This document shows positions 1 through 6,293 of a DNA stretch of 27,737 bases, piece after piece (position 1 is the first letter of the stretch; the number at the start of each line of letters is the position of its first letter). The translations under genes were made by a program, and so were the position numbers. Origin of the DNA: a virus; the IMG/VR virus record IMGVR_UViG_3300031951_000072, positions 64,001 through 91,737 of that record, one strand, 5' to 3'. A model generated the notes under the pieces. It made no database searches. It saw only the letters and a list, made by a program, of their open reading frames with translations, and was not told the DNA's origin.

Positions 1-158
1 TTGAAATATTCAAATTTATTTTCAAATTCAGCTCTAAAGGTGAAATTTGCGGTAGGAACTCTAGGACCGATTCCGCCGGTGAAACAAACATATTTATTAG
101 ATTGTGAATAACCAAAAATTGGTAAAAAAATTAGAAATACTTTAAAAAAAATTTTCAT
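1..158 (-). CDS. N-terminus of a secreted protein (partial, runs off the left edge)
   Basis: An open frame starts at an ATG at 158 and stays open to base 1, giving 52 codons. The protein begins MKIFFKVFLIFLPIFGYSQS, a textbook signal peptide: two lysines, a hydrophobic core, then a Bacteroidetes-style cleavage site around YSQ. The visible mature part (VCFTGGIGPRVPTANFTFRAE) looks like the start of a beta-rich exported or outer-membrane protein, but too little is present to name it. It is divergent from the plus-strand gene at 228, with about 70 bp of very AT-rich DNA between them. There is no Shine-Dalgarno sequence upstream. Calling it a gene relies on the signal peptide and unbroken frame. 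The family is unknown. Confidence 0.6.
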   Translation of the reverse strand, partial: MKIFFKVFLIFLPIFGYSQSNKYVCFTGGIGPRVPTANFTFRAEFENKFEYF

Positions 159-227
159 GCTTTTATATTGTGTTTTATGTGTAAATGACATTTTTTTTAA
201 TTTTTAACAACACAAAAAATATTATAT

Positions 228-872
228 ATGGATAAAAAATACTCTGTAGTTGTTTTTAAAAACAAAAAACTAAGAAAAATATTAAAAAGGTTTAAGACTA
301 AAGATGGTGCGAATAAATTTTATGAAAAGAAACTATCTGATAGCAATTCTATTATTTTTGATAAAAAAATAGAAAATGGAAGAGCGGTTTATTTTGAATT
401 GGCATTAATTTCAAATGAAAAAAGTGATGACATTATATATAAATCAGATGACTTAGGTCGAAATATTCCTGTCATATCTGAAAATGACAATTTTTCTATA
501 AAAAAAATTGCTGACTTTAAATTAATTGAAAAAATCCAAAAAATAAATAGCCAGGAAAAATTAACTCTAGTCCAAATTGTTAATTCATACCTCAAAGGTA
601 ATTCAATTAAATTAATTTCCAAACTAAATAATAAAATTATTATCCAGGATGATGATTCTTTTATTCTATTTAGCTGTAAATCAAATGATGATGCTGATCG
701 TTTTATTTCTACACTTGAAGATTACTTACTAAATACCAATAAAAAAAATGCAATACTAGTACGAGATACTGATATTGCACAAAAAAAATATTTGTATGAT
801 ATGTTTGAAAAACTAGGATATAGTAGAGATATGTTGTATAGAGTATCAACTACTCATTTAAAACAAAAATGA
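228..872 (+). CDS. hypothetical protein, 214 aa
   Basis: An unrecognised, soluble, Lys/Asp-rich protein beginning MDKKYSVVVFKNKKLRKILK. It has no signal peptide or membrane segment. The N-terminal strand pattern and a short KTKDGANKFYEKKL helix suggest a small alpha/beta domain. The C-terminal half, around NAILVRDTDIAQKKYLYDMF, looks like a second one. It is the only plus-strand gene in the left 22 kb and is divergent from the truncated gene at 1-158. Its last 23 bases overlap the end of the convergent minus-strand gene ending at 850, and I see no terminator between them. The leader is A-rich with no Shine-Dalgarno. Function unknown. Length, clean start and coding-like composition support it as real. 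Confidence 0.75.
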   Translation: MDKKYSVVVFKNKKLRKILKRFKTKDGANKFYEKKLSDSNSIIFDKKIENGRAVYFELALISNEKSDDIIYKSDDLGRNIPVISENDNFSIKKIADFKLIEKIQKINSQEKLTLVQIVNSYLKGNSIKLISKLNNKIIIQDDDSFILFSCKSNDDADRFISTLEDYLLNTNKKNAILVRDTDIAQKKYLYDMFEKLGYSRDMLYRVSTTHLKQK

Positions 873-1074
873 ATTCAATGTTAGATATAACAATTTTAAA
901 CATTTTATCTTCATTACCAATAACATTGGTAAGTTCATTAATAGTTGAATTAAAATCATCCTTTGACACTTCAAAAACAACTGTTTTATTACCGGTATAT
1001 AGCTGATCCAGTCCTTCTGAGATTAAAGCTAATTTACCTAAAATCCCATCAAAACTTTTTTTATCTTTGTCCAT
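850..1074 (-). CDS. hypothetical protein, 74 aa
   Basis: A small protein beginning MDKDKKSFDGILGKLALISE with no membrane segment or known motif. It overlaps the end of the 62-aa gene upstream (1038-1226) by 37 bases in another frame, and its 3' end overlaps the convergent plus-strand gene by 23 bases. Such packing is normal for phage accessory genes. The pattern is a helical N-terminus followed by alternating hydrophobic strands (TVVFEVS, MFKIVISNIEFIFVL), suggesting a compact alpha/beta fold. Function unknown. Confidence 0.6.
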   Translation of the reverse strand: MDKDKKSFDGILGKLALISEGLDQLYTGNKTVVFEVSKDDFNSTINELTNVIGNEDKMFKIVISNIEFIFVLNE

Positions 1075-1226
1075 AAGGTATGTTGTTTAGGTTCTTCGTC
1101 CAAAATTTGTGATTTCTTCAATCCAGCCAAAGATTTTGCAAATTCTTGCTTTTCTTTTTCAAGCTCGGCTTGGTCTTTTTGTTTTTCACTGTTCAGCCAG
1201 TTCTGTAGTTTCTGTAATCTGCTCAT
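1038..1226 (-). CDS. hypothetical coiled-coil protein, 62 aa
   Basis: A highly charged short protein, MSRLQKLQNWLNSEKQKDQA onward, with a Lys/Glu/Gln-rich helix at about residues 5-40 that should form a coiled coil, and a short hydrophobic C-terminal tail (IKKVLMGF). It overlaps the end of the upstream 141-aa gene by 41 bases and the start of the next gene by 37 bases, so it is probably translationally linked to both. No family recognised. The small size and low-complexity composition keep confidence moderate. Confidence 0.5.
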   Translation of the reverse strand: MSRLQKLQNWLNSEKQKDQAELEKEKQEFAKSLAGLKKSQILDEEPKQHTLWTKIKKVLMGF

Positions 1227-1611
1227 TGTTTATTTTTGTAGTATCTTTCTTTATATCAAAAGTTAGATTGTATAAATCGCTTATTGGGTATTTACTGAAA
1301 AAGGTATCCAGCTCATTTTTTTTCTGCACCAATAACAATTCTTTTGCTTCATTTTCCTTATTATATTGAATAAGACCTTTAATATTGTCAAATTGTGATT
1401 CCATTGATAAATCATTTAATTCACAAAAAAAAGAAAAAGTCCTGTAGCCTTCAGAAATTTGTTTCTGTTCTGCAACTGTTTCTTTGTCAACAAATTTCTT
1501 AATGAGTTTCCATTTTTCCGGGAAAGAGACATCTATGCTCAAAAACTTATCCAATTTCCTTATAGAAATTAAATAAGGTAAAATTTGCTCTAAATTTTCA
1601 TATAATTTCAT
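1186..1611 (-). CDS. hypothetical protein, 141 aa
   Basis: An unrecognised, mostly helical soluble protein starting MKLYENLEQILPYLISIRKL. There is no signal peptide. The first 100 residues have an amphipathic helix pattern (PEKWKLIKKFVDKETVAEQK). The tail (TTKINNEQITETTELAEQ) is polar and probably disordered, and this is the part that overlaps the next gene (1186-1226). Two nucleotides separate its start from the stop of the small two-helix membrane protein upstream (ends 1614), so the genes read as one operon. Function unknown. Confidence 0.7.
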   Translation of the reverse strand: MKLYENLEQILPYLISIRKLDKFLSIDVSFPEKWKLIKKFVDKETVAEQKQISEGYRTFSFFCELNDLSMESQFDNIKGLIQYNKENEAKELLLVQKKNELDTFFSKYPISDLYNLTFDIKKDTTKINNEQITETTELAEQ

Positions 1612-1613
1612 TG

Positions 1614-1793
1614 CTAGTAAATAACGTAGGTTATTATGTATGATAACATCATACCATAGAAAATTAATTCTGTGTTTGTTAACTTAACATGTTTCGCCGG
1701 TGTACTAAGTATTGAAAATATAATGATAGCAAACAATCTTATAATTGCCAATATCGAAAAAACAAGTATGTAAAACAAACAAAGATTAATCAT
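1614..1793 (-). CDS. small two-helix membrane protein, 59 aa
   Basis: A short gene filling what otherwise looks like a 170-bp gap. The minus-strand ATG at 1793 overlaps the stop of the H1-like gene (ATGATTAA), and the frame is open to a TAG at 1614. The protein starts MINLCLFYILVFSILAIIRL. It has one hydrophobic helix at about residues 3-29, a short basic/polar loop (TPAKHVKLTNTE) and a second helix at about 43-58, ending ITYVIY. The leader is A/G-rich (GAAGAAAGAAAGAATAAAA before ATG). The topology is a helical hairpin. Holin-like, toxin-like or superinfection-related roles are all possible, and none is shown. The evidence is the junction geometry and the coherent two-helix pattern. Confidence 0.6.
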   Translation of the reverse strand: MINLCLFYILVFSILAIIRLFAIIIFSILSTPAKHVKLTNTELIFYGMMLSYIITYVIY

Positions 1794-1968
1794 TTTTATT
1801 CTTTCTTTCTTCTAAGATTGTTTTTCTTAATGCTAACATATCTTCCTTAATTTCAAGGGCAAGCTTCCTAGCTCTGGTTCCAGCACTATCATTACCTTGA
1901 CTAAACTTACGAAGTTCCATTGATATAGTCTCAGTTTTAGCTTTTAATTCATTAATAAATTTTTCCAT
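1786..1968 (-). CDS. histone H1/Hc1-like small DNA-binding protein, 60 aa
   Basis: A 60-aa Lys/Arg/Glu-rich helical protein starting MEKFINELKAKTETISMELR. The segment at residues 25-35, GNDSAGTRARK, followed by a helix (LALEIKEDMLALRKTILEER), matches from memory the core of the Bacteroidetes/Chlamydia histone H1-like Hc1 family, whose members carry GNKAAGTRxRK then an ExK-rich helix. Those proteins bind and condense DNA, so the product may act on phage or host nucleoid DNA. Its length is close to that of short Bacteroidetes versions. It lacks the long Ala/Lys-rich tail of chlamydial Hc1. The start is the only in-frame ATG that keeps the N-terminal helix. The stop overlaps the next gene's start. 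A profile search would settle the family. Confidence 0.65.
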   Translation of the reverse strand: MEKFINELKAKTETISMELRKFSQGNDSAGTRARKLALEIKEDMLALRKTILEERKNKND

Positions 1969-2005
1969 AATTAATTCTATTTAAATTTATGTTTATTGTA
2001 AAGAT

Positions 2006-2452
2006 TTATCTTATAATATTTTTGTCCAACAATTTATAAAATCTCAAACATAAGTCTAATTCATATTTGGTATGAGGCTTGTAGTGATCAAAAATGCCTG
2101 AGAAATACCGAATTATTTCATTTTTTAACTTGGCTTCATCATGAGAATAATAAATCTCTAAGAAAAGAGTTTTAAAATATTCATAATGCTCACCTTCTTC
2201 TCTGAAATAGATGTTTTCTTTCTTAAAATTTTGAATGGTATTGTTCCAGCACCATTTAAAATGGTTAATGTTATCGTTTAATGATGTCGTGATCCTTGTC
2301 TCAACAGGAACAGAGGTTCCTCCAAGATATGTTTTTTTTATTAGATTAGTAAGAGAGATTAAAAAATCTAAAAAAAGTTCACTTTTTTCTGGTATTAAGT
2401 TATTAACGCTTAACCAGGTTTCGATATCTTCTTTAGTTATGTTTTTCGCCAT
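2006..2452 (-). CDS. hypothetical protein, 148 aa
   Basis: An unrecognised, helix-rich soluble protein beginning MAKNITKEDIETWLSVNNLI. Aromatic residues are frequent in the middle (HFKWCWNN, HYEYFKTLFLEIYY), consistent with a globular helical bundle. There is no signal peptide, membrane helix or catalytic motif. Its ATG lies only two bases after the T-run of a strong intrinsic terminator, leaving no room for a leader with a ribosome binding site if transcription starts after the hairpin. It must be translated from readthrough transcripts or from a leaderless message. Function unknown. Confidence 0.7.
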   Translation of the reverse strand: MAKNITKEDIETWLSVNNLIPEKSELFLDFLISLTNLIKKTYLGGTSVPVETRITTSLNDNINHFKWCWNNTIQNFKKENIYFREEGEHYEYFKTLFLEIYYSHDEAKLKNEIIRYFSGIFDHYKPHTKYELDLCLRFYKLLDKNIIR

Positions 2453-2487
2453 TTAAAAAAAAATTCCATAGATAAGTCTATGGAATT
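2453..2487 (-). terminator. intrinsic terminator after the EF-hand protein gene
   Basis: A perfect 11-bp inverted repeat (AATTCCATAGA / TCTATGGAATT, 2462-2472 with 2477-2487) with a four-base loop. Read on the minus strand, it is followed directly by a run of nine T (2461 down to 2453). It lies 32 bp past the stop of the gene at 2519 and ends at the start codon of the next gene at 2452. This is a canonical Rho-independent terminator, one of the two strongest in the window. Confidence 0.9.
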
Positions 2488-2518
2488 AATATAATAAAAA
2501 AAATAATTAAATTAAATA

Positions 2519-3556
2519 CTATTGTGTTGGTTTTGTGTAATTTGTTAAAACATTAATTCTATTGAACTCTTCATGTAATATTGTCTTTTCAGACTCATTT
2601 TTAGATTCTAACTTAGCTAATATATCCTGAGATGTCTTTTTAGTTTTAGCTTTACCTAAAGCACCCTTAGGCCCTAATTTACTACCAGCATAATCTATAG
2701 GTGTAGGATATCTTTTATATGACGCATTTTTTTGTTCCTGGCCGTAATAGTTGTTTTTATAATTTTTCATCATTCTCTCACCCAATTCACTTTCAACCGC
2801 ATTTGCATATTTTTGAGAATTACCTGATTTAGCATCACCTTTTAAATATCTCGCTATTCTCTCATCATCAAAATGTATTTCATCTGGTATTAAATTTGTC
2901 ATACCAGGATGTGAAAATGCGTCAACATATTCATCAACAGCATCTGAAGGGATATAGGCTTTCTTATCCATTTTAGCTAATTCACCATTACCCTTTGGAA
3001 ATCCTTTAGGGTTTGGATCAAATTTACCTTTAGATCCATCTTTAAGGTACTCATTCATTTTTTTAGCAACATCCTTAATAGCCTGGTTGTTTTCCTGCTT
3101 AGATTTTTTTAAAACTTTCTCTGTCTCAGCTAAACCTTTTGCTTTTTTTTGCTCAGAAACAATATTATATATCAAAAATCTAAGTTCAGATTCTGTCATT
3201 TTCATCGTCTTTTTCTTTGATTTTTTACCTCTATTTCTAAGCATTTCAAAATCTTCTCGATCTAATTTGTTATTACGATTTAAATCTATCTTATGCTGAC
3301 GGCCTTTTAATTCGTCATTTATATTATGTTTTTTATTTTTTGACTTTTTATTCCTTAACCTTTTAAAATCATCCCTATCCAATTTACCATTTTTATTCAT
3401 GTCTAGCTCCCGCTGACGGCCATGAAGCTCATCATTAATTATACTATCGTCAGTTTGCTCATTATTTAATCTTTCCTTTAAACGGGAAACTAGAGAGTTT
3501 GCTTTATCTTCCAAAGCCTCATTTATAATTTGTTGTGCTATTCTATCGTATCTCAT
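2519..3556 (-). CDS. putative virion-associated protein with two EF-hand-like calcium loops, 345 aa
   Basis: I take the ATG at 3556. A TTG one codon earlier would only add a Met. Residues 40-69 and 79-108 are two copies of one ~30-aa unit: INDELxGRQxxxD, then a 12-residue loop, then F. The loops, DMNKNGKLDRDD (52-63) and DLNRNNKLDRED (91-102), fit the EF-hand ligand pattern D-x-N-x-N-x-x-L-D-x-x-D, with Asp instead of the usual Glu at position 12. A helix with KMTESELRFLIYNIVSEQKK (119-138) follows, then a Lys-rich region and a basic C-terminus ending YTKPTQ. The loops imply Ca2+ binding. A structural role is inferred from the absence of enzyme motifs and from position. The gene is followed by a strong terminator, and a TATAAATA box sits 8 bp upstream of the ATG. 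Confidence 0.7.
   Translation of the reverse strand: MRYDRIAQQIINEALEDKANSLVSRLKERLNNEQTDDSIINDELHGRQRELDMNKNGKLDRDDFKRLRNKKSKNKKHNINDELKGRQHKIDLNRNNKLDREDFEMLRNRGKKSKKKTMKMTESELRFLIYNIVSEQKKAKGLAETEKVLKKSKQENNQAIKDVAKKMNEYLKDGSKGKFDPNPKGFPKGNGELAKMDKKAYIPSDAVDEYVDAFSHPGMTNLIPDEIHFDDERIARYLKGDAKSGNSQKYANAVESELGERMMKNYKNNYYGQEQKNASYKRYPTPIDYAGSKLGPKGALGKAKTKKTSQDILAKLESKNESEKTILHEEFNRINVLTNYTKPTQ
3233..3439 (-). repeat. duplicated EF-hand-like unit within the gene
   Basis: Two ~30-aa units 39 residues (117 bp) apart share INDELxGRQ, the Asp/Asn ligand loop and DF-x-x-LRN. They differ at many silent and replacement positions, so the duplication is not recent. The spacer is Lys/Ser-rich (KKSKNKKHN), and a similar basic stretch (RGKKSKKK) follows the second copy. 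Confidence 0.75.
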
Positions 3557-3564
3557 CAATTAAT

Positions 3565-3580
3565 TATTTATATATAAATA
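3565..3580 (-). promoter_or_regulatory. TATAAATA palindrome, candidate late promoter
   Basis: TATTTATATATAAATA is a perfect 16-bp palindrome carrying a T4-late-type TATAAATA box on each strand. The minus-strand copy (3572-3565) is 8 bp before the ATG at 3556, so transcription would start almost at the start codon. In DNA this AT-rich the octamer is expected by chance several times per window, so this is weak evidence. Confidence 0.3.
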
Positions 3581-3582
3581 GT

Positions 3583-4143
3583 TTATAGATATATTTTATT
3601 CAAATTTTTCTCTACTAATTTATACAGTTGAAAAAAATTAATCTGATTTTCTTCTGAAATTCGATTCAAAATATTAACTAATTGTTTTCTTTCTGTTAGT
3701 TTTAATGCGTTAATATCTCCTTGATTACAGTATGGATATTTTTTACATTTCTTTTTAACCGTAACAAATTTACCCCCAGGATATAAAGGTTTCTTAGCCC
3801 CCCTCCAATCTTTTTTACTGGTAGATTTAGCCCACATTGCCGGTGTTTCATATGAACCAGAGGATGACGCCCCTACAGCTTCTTTCGCTTCAGTTTTTTT
3901 CGATTCAAAATTTATAGGCGCAGAATATTGGCCAGAACCCCCACTAGCGGTAGCTTCTTTACTTTCTAACTTTTTCTTAGCACAGGCTTTTTTATTCTTA
4001 GGATCTTTACAGTCTAATTTTCTTTCAGATAGATTAGATGTTATTGAGTTATACATTCCGGCTCCCTCAGGCGTGGATAACGCCCCAGAATTAGATATTT
4101 TCTCCCTTAACGTATCACTAAATGTTTGTAGTAAATTTGACAT
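3583..4143 (-). CDS. conserved-looking phage protein with repeated SGxYxxP motif, 186 aa
   Basis: The best start is the ATG at 4143, which overlaps the previous stop as TAATG. A longer reading from 4170 would add nine residues inside the neighbour. The protein begins MSNLLQTFSDTLREKISNSG. It has two related Ser/Gly segments, SGGSGQYSAPINFES (67-81) and ASSSGSYETPAMWAKS (92-107). A basic block follows: KKDWRGAKKPLYPGG, then KKKCKKYPYCNQGDINALKL (130-149), with two Cys six apart. A C-terminal helix (NILNRISEENQINFFQLY) ends the protein. Four Cys in total hint at a structural metal or disulfide. It resembles small basic proteins I associate with Bacteroidetes phage genomes, but the function is not known to me. 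A structural or scaffold role fits the neighbours. Confidence 0.65.
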   Translation of the reverse strand: MSNLLQTFSDTLREKISNSGALSTPEGAGMYNSITSNLSERKLDCKDPKNKKACAKKKLESKEATASGGSGQYSAPINFESKKTEAKEAVGASSSGSYETPAMWAKSTSKKDWRGAKKPLYPGGKFVTVKKKCKKYPYCNQGDINALKLTERKQLVNILNRISEENQINFFQLYKLVEKNLNKIYL

Positions 4144-4388
4144 TACGCATTTTTTAATCTTGGCTCCCATTGACCTCTATTAGCCCACATTTGGTAGTAG
4201 AACTCACGAAAAACTTTTATTATGATGTCTTTGACATCCCCCTCCAGTTTCCCATCACGAATTTCTTTTGAGATGGTATCCAAAAGCCTATCCTCATATT
4301 GCTTAATAGTATTCTGCCCTAAGAAATCTTTAACTTCTTTGCGGACGATCACTTCAATATCTTTTATGTCACTATTTGTTAATGCCAT
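4143..4388 (-). CDS. hypothetical protein, 81 aa
   Basis: A small, mostly helical protein beginning MALTNSDIKDIEVIVRKEVK. Charged helices occupy residues 5-60. The C-terminus (REFYYQMWANRGQWEPRLKN) is aromatic and basic, which suggests an interaction surface. It starts one base after the stop of the spanin-like gene (4390) and its stop overlaps the next start (TAATG), so it lies in the middle of a co-transcribed string. No known family, signal peptide or membrane helix. It may be a small virion or assembly protein, by context only. Confidence 0.65.
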   Translation of the reverse strand: MALTNSDIKDIEVIVRKEVKDFLGQNTIKQYEDRLLDTISKEIRDGKLEGDVKDIIIKVFREFYYQMWANRGQWEPRLKNA

Positions 4389-4389
4389 A

Positions 4390-4794
4390 TTATTTTATAA
4401 TTAAAATCACAAATGTACTAACCACGTTAAAAAAAGCTGAAAGCCGGTACCAAAACATATTCTTTTTTTGTTGCTCTAGCTGATTAAATGCGATTTCATT
4501 TATTTCTTTATACTGAGCCATTTGTGCCTTATTATTTGTTATAACTTTTAAATAGTTTGTATTAATACTATCCATCATGAATATAACACTATCTTTCAAA
4601 CCGATAATTTCTTGCTGAACTAAAATCTTATCTTCATATTTACCTAATATTTTCTCGGTAGAATCTTTCTCGATCAGTTCTTTAATTATTAATTTTGCTG
4701 TCTGCTCATTTATTTTTATCGTATTCGTATCTGGTTGAGAAAAACATATAAATGTCTGAATTATTAAAACTATCGATAGAATTAATTTTTTCAC
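4390..4794 (-). CDS. spanin-like protein: N-terminal export signal, coiled coil, C-terminal membrane anchor (134 aa)
   Basis: It starts with GTG (no nearby ATG) and reads MKKLILSIVLIIQTFICFSQ, a signal peptide with Cys17 near its end. The flanking residues (TFIC) do not fit a strict lipobox, and cleavage at FSQ is an alternative. Residues 25-112 are a Gln/Lys/Glu-rich coiled coil (QTAKLIIKELIEKD; NQLEQQKK). Residues 117-133 (RLSAFFNVVSTFVILII) form a C-terminal membrane helix. An exported N-terminus plus C-terminal anchor is the layout of unimolecular spanins, which link inner and outer membranes for the last step of lysis. Its first 89 bases overlap the upstream TM/coiled-coil gene in another frame, recalling Rz/Rz1 pairs. 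The endolysin lies two genes upstream. The spanin role is inferred. Confidence 0.6.
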   Translation of the reverse strand: MKKLILSIVLIIQTFICFSQPDTNTIKINEQTAKLIIKELIEKDSTEKILGKYEDKILVQQEIIGLKDSVIFMMDSINTNYLKVITNNKAQMAQYKEINEIAFNQLEQQKKNMFWYRLSAFFNVVSTFVILIIK

Positions 4795-5092
4795 TTGTGT
4801 TTGTTTTTATTGTTGATATATCTTTGTTTATTATGTCGATTTTAGAATATGTACTAACAATTTTGTTATTTATCTCTGTAATTTCAGAATTATAAGTTTC
4901 AATCTTAGTTAGTAAGTGCTTGTTCTCAGAATGAATTGAATCCAATTCTGTCTTGATTCTTTTTATTTCATCAGCACTGTCAACACTATCGTTATTCATT
5001 TTGCGTAGCAGATACACAGTATATAAAAGGCTCAAAATAACAACAGTATATATTATTATATTTAGCAGATTGCTAGCAGATTTTAATTTCAT
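4706..5092 (-). CDS. i-spanin-like membrane-anchored coiled-coil protein, 128 aa
   Basis: MKLKSASNLLNIIIYTVVIL begins the protein. One N-terminal membrane helix (about 10-29) follows three lysine/polar residues, then a periplasmic-type coiled coil (about 38-105: DEIKRIKTELDSIHSENKHL, ITEINNKIVSTYSKIDIINK). This is the topology of Rz-type inner-membrane spanins. Its 3' end overlaps the start of the next gene by 89 bases in a different frame. Its own start overlaps the stop of the preceding gene (ATGA). The amidase-fold endolysin is just upstream in the same run. It could equally be a structural coiled-coil membrane protein. The role is inferred from topology and place. Confidence 0.6.
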   Translation of the reverse strand: MKLKSASNLLNIIIYTVVILSLLYTVYLLRKMNNDSVDSADEIKRIKTELDSIHSENKHLLTKIETYNSEITEINNKIVSTYSKIDIINKDISTIKTNTSEKINSIDSFNNSDIYMFFSTRYEYDKNK

Positions 5093-5703
5093 ACTCCCAT
5101 ATTTTTAGGCGATGTTCTTTTTCTAGCAGCAGTTACTTTTGACCACTTAGCTTTAAATTTTTCATAGTAAGATTGTAAGTCATTTATCATACCTAAGAAC
5201 TCTTCATCAATTTTGATCATATCTCCATTTATGTAAATTCCATTATTTTCCCCTATCGTAAAATAGAAATCTAAATCAAAATCAATAATCTTACCCCCCC
5301 ATTCTACATCATTCTGATAAATATGTAAGGCATCAAAATTAACTAATGATGAAACGTCTTCTATAAATTCATCCATTGTCTCCTGGAACGCAATTTTCTC
5401 GTCTGTTGTAAGTTCCAACTGCGAACGATCAGTTCCATGCATAGTTAATATACCACCAGAAATTCTGTAGGATTGCTGTTTGTCTCCTTTTTTATCTTCA
5501 GTATCTTCATCACCTTTTTCCTTTTTAAAGCTTTTTTTTATGCTTTTTAAAGGATTAATTCTTTGTCTTAAATCTGAAGAGTCTTGCTCTGTCAATAAGT
5601 AATTACTAAGAATTTCATTACTTTCGCTTACTCTGTCTTTACCTAATAATCTTTTTGATGCAGATAAAAGACCGCGTATTTCTTCATACCTTGAGTCGCT
5701 CAT
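5089..5703 (-). CDS. hypothetical protein, 204 aa, possibly structural
   Basis: Soluble, beginning MSDSRYEEIRGLLSASKRLL. Residues 1-50 are helical, 50-80 a Lys/Glu/Asp-rich linker (FKKEKGDEDTEDKKGDKQQ), and 80-190 a mixed alpha/beta domain. That domain has a helix (TTDEKIAFQETMDEFIEDVS) and two strands around WGGKIIDFDLDFYFTIGENN. The tail is basic (KVTAARKRTSPKN). No signal, membrane segment or enzymatic motif. Both ends overlap neighbours through ATGA junctions, between the endolysin and the spanin-like gene. Despite that position nothing in it points to lysis. A virion or assembly protein is more plausible. Function unknown. Confidence 0.65.
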   Translation of the reverse strand: MSDSRYEEIRGLLSASKRLLGKDRVSESNEILSNYLLTEQDSSDLRQRINPLKSIKKSFKKEKGDEDTEDKKGDKQQSYRISGGILTMHGTDRSQLELTTDEKIAFQETMDEFIEDVSSLVNFDALHIYQNDVEWGGKIIDFDLDFYFTIGENNGIYINGDMIKIDEEFLGMINDLQSYYEKFKAKWSKVTAARKRTSPKNMGV

Positions 5704-6293
5704 TTTTCTAATTGGTTTTTTAAAAATTTAAAATCAAAAGCAGGGCTTAAACTTGTAACTTCCATACTAAAATTACTATACGTTATAACCCCCTCATATT
5801 TTTCGGCATAATCTATTTTTGTATTATGGCCTATAAATTTTTGGTTTATGTTTAAACTATTTGTTACTTCTCTTATGACATCTATGCAAGAATTAATTTG
5901 ATCTTGTGTGTATGGCTGCCAATAAAAGTAGTCACGCCATTTTTTCTCATAAATGTCTCCATTATAAATATCTCCAATCCAATTAACAAATCCTGTTTCT
6001 ATGGGAATTTTTTCAAGCCACCCTAAATTTTCTAGAGTTATTATAACAGAGTTTTTATTCATATCCGTTTTTTTAAAAAAATTGGTATATGCATTATCGG
6101 GTAATAACTTGTATACATCACCATTCCTTGATATAACAAAATTCGGTACCTTATCGTAATCGCCATTATTACGATAAAGTACCGAATTGAGATAATCCGT
6201 AATATTCCTGGAGGTGTGTGTTAATATGATCTGTTTCTTAGTTTTACTCTTTTGGTAATTGTTAGAAACGTAGTTTTCAACGATATTAGCCAT
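5700..6293 (-). CDS. endolysin, N-acetylmuramoyl-L-alanine amidase fold (amidase_2/PGRP-like), 197 aa
   Basis: The amidase_2 landmarks appear in order. IILTHTS (22-28) contains the first zinc His (H26). PNFVISRNGDVYKLLPDN (50-67) is the central strand pair. VIITLENLGWL (83-93) contains the conserved acidic residue. FIGHNTK (153-159) contains the second His (H156). SPAFDF (183-188) corresponds to the DPGPAFDW end of AmpD-type enzymes. The residue aligned with AmpD's third zinc ligand (Asp of DPGP) is Ser181, so the metal site is non-canonical unless another residue substitutes. No signal peptide, so export would depend on a holin. Its start overlaps the upstream four-helix membrane gene by 8 bp. 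The expected role is cleaving the peptidoglycan amide bond during lysis. Confidence 0.75.
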   Translation of the reverse strand: MANIVENYVSNNYQKSKTKKQIILTHTSRNITDYLNSVLYRNNGDYDKVPNFVISRNGDVYKLLPDNAYTNFFKKTDMNKNSVIITLENLGWLEKIPIETGFVNWIGDIYNGDIYEKKWRDYFYWQPYTQDQINSCIDVIREVTNSLNINQKFIGHNTKIDYAEKYEGVITYSNFSMEVTSLSPAFDFKFLKNQLEK

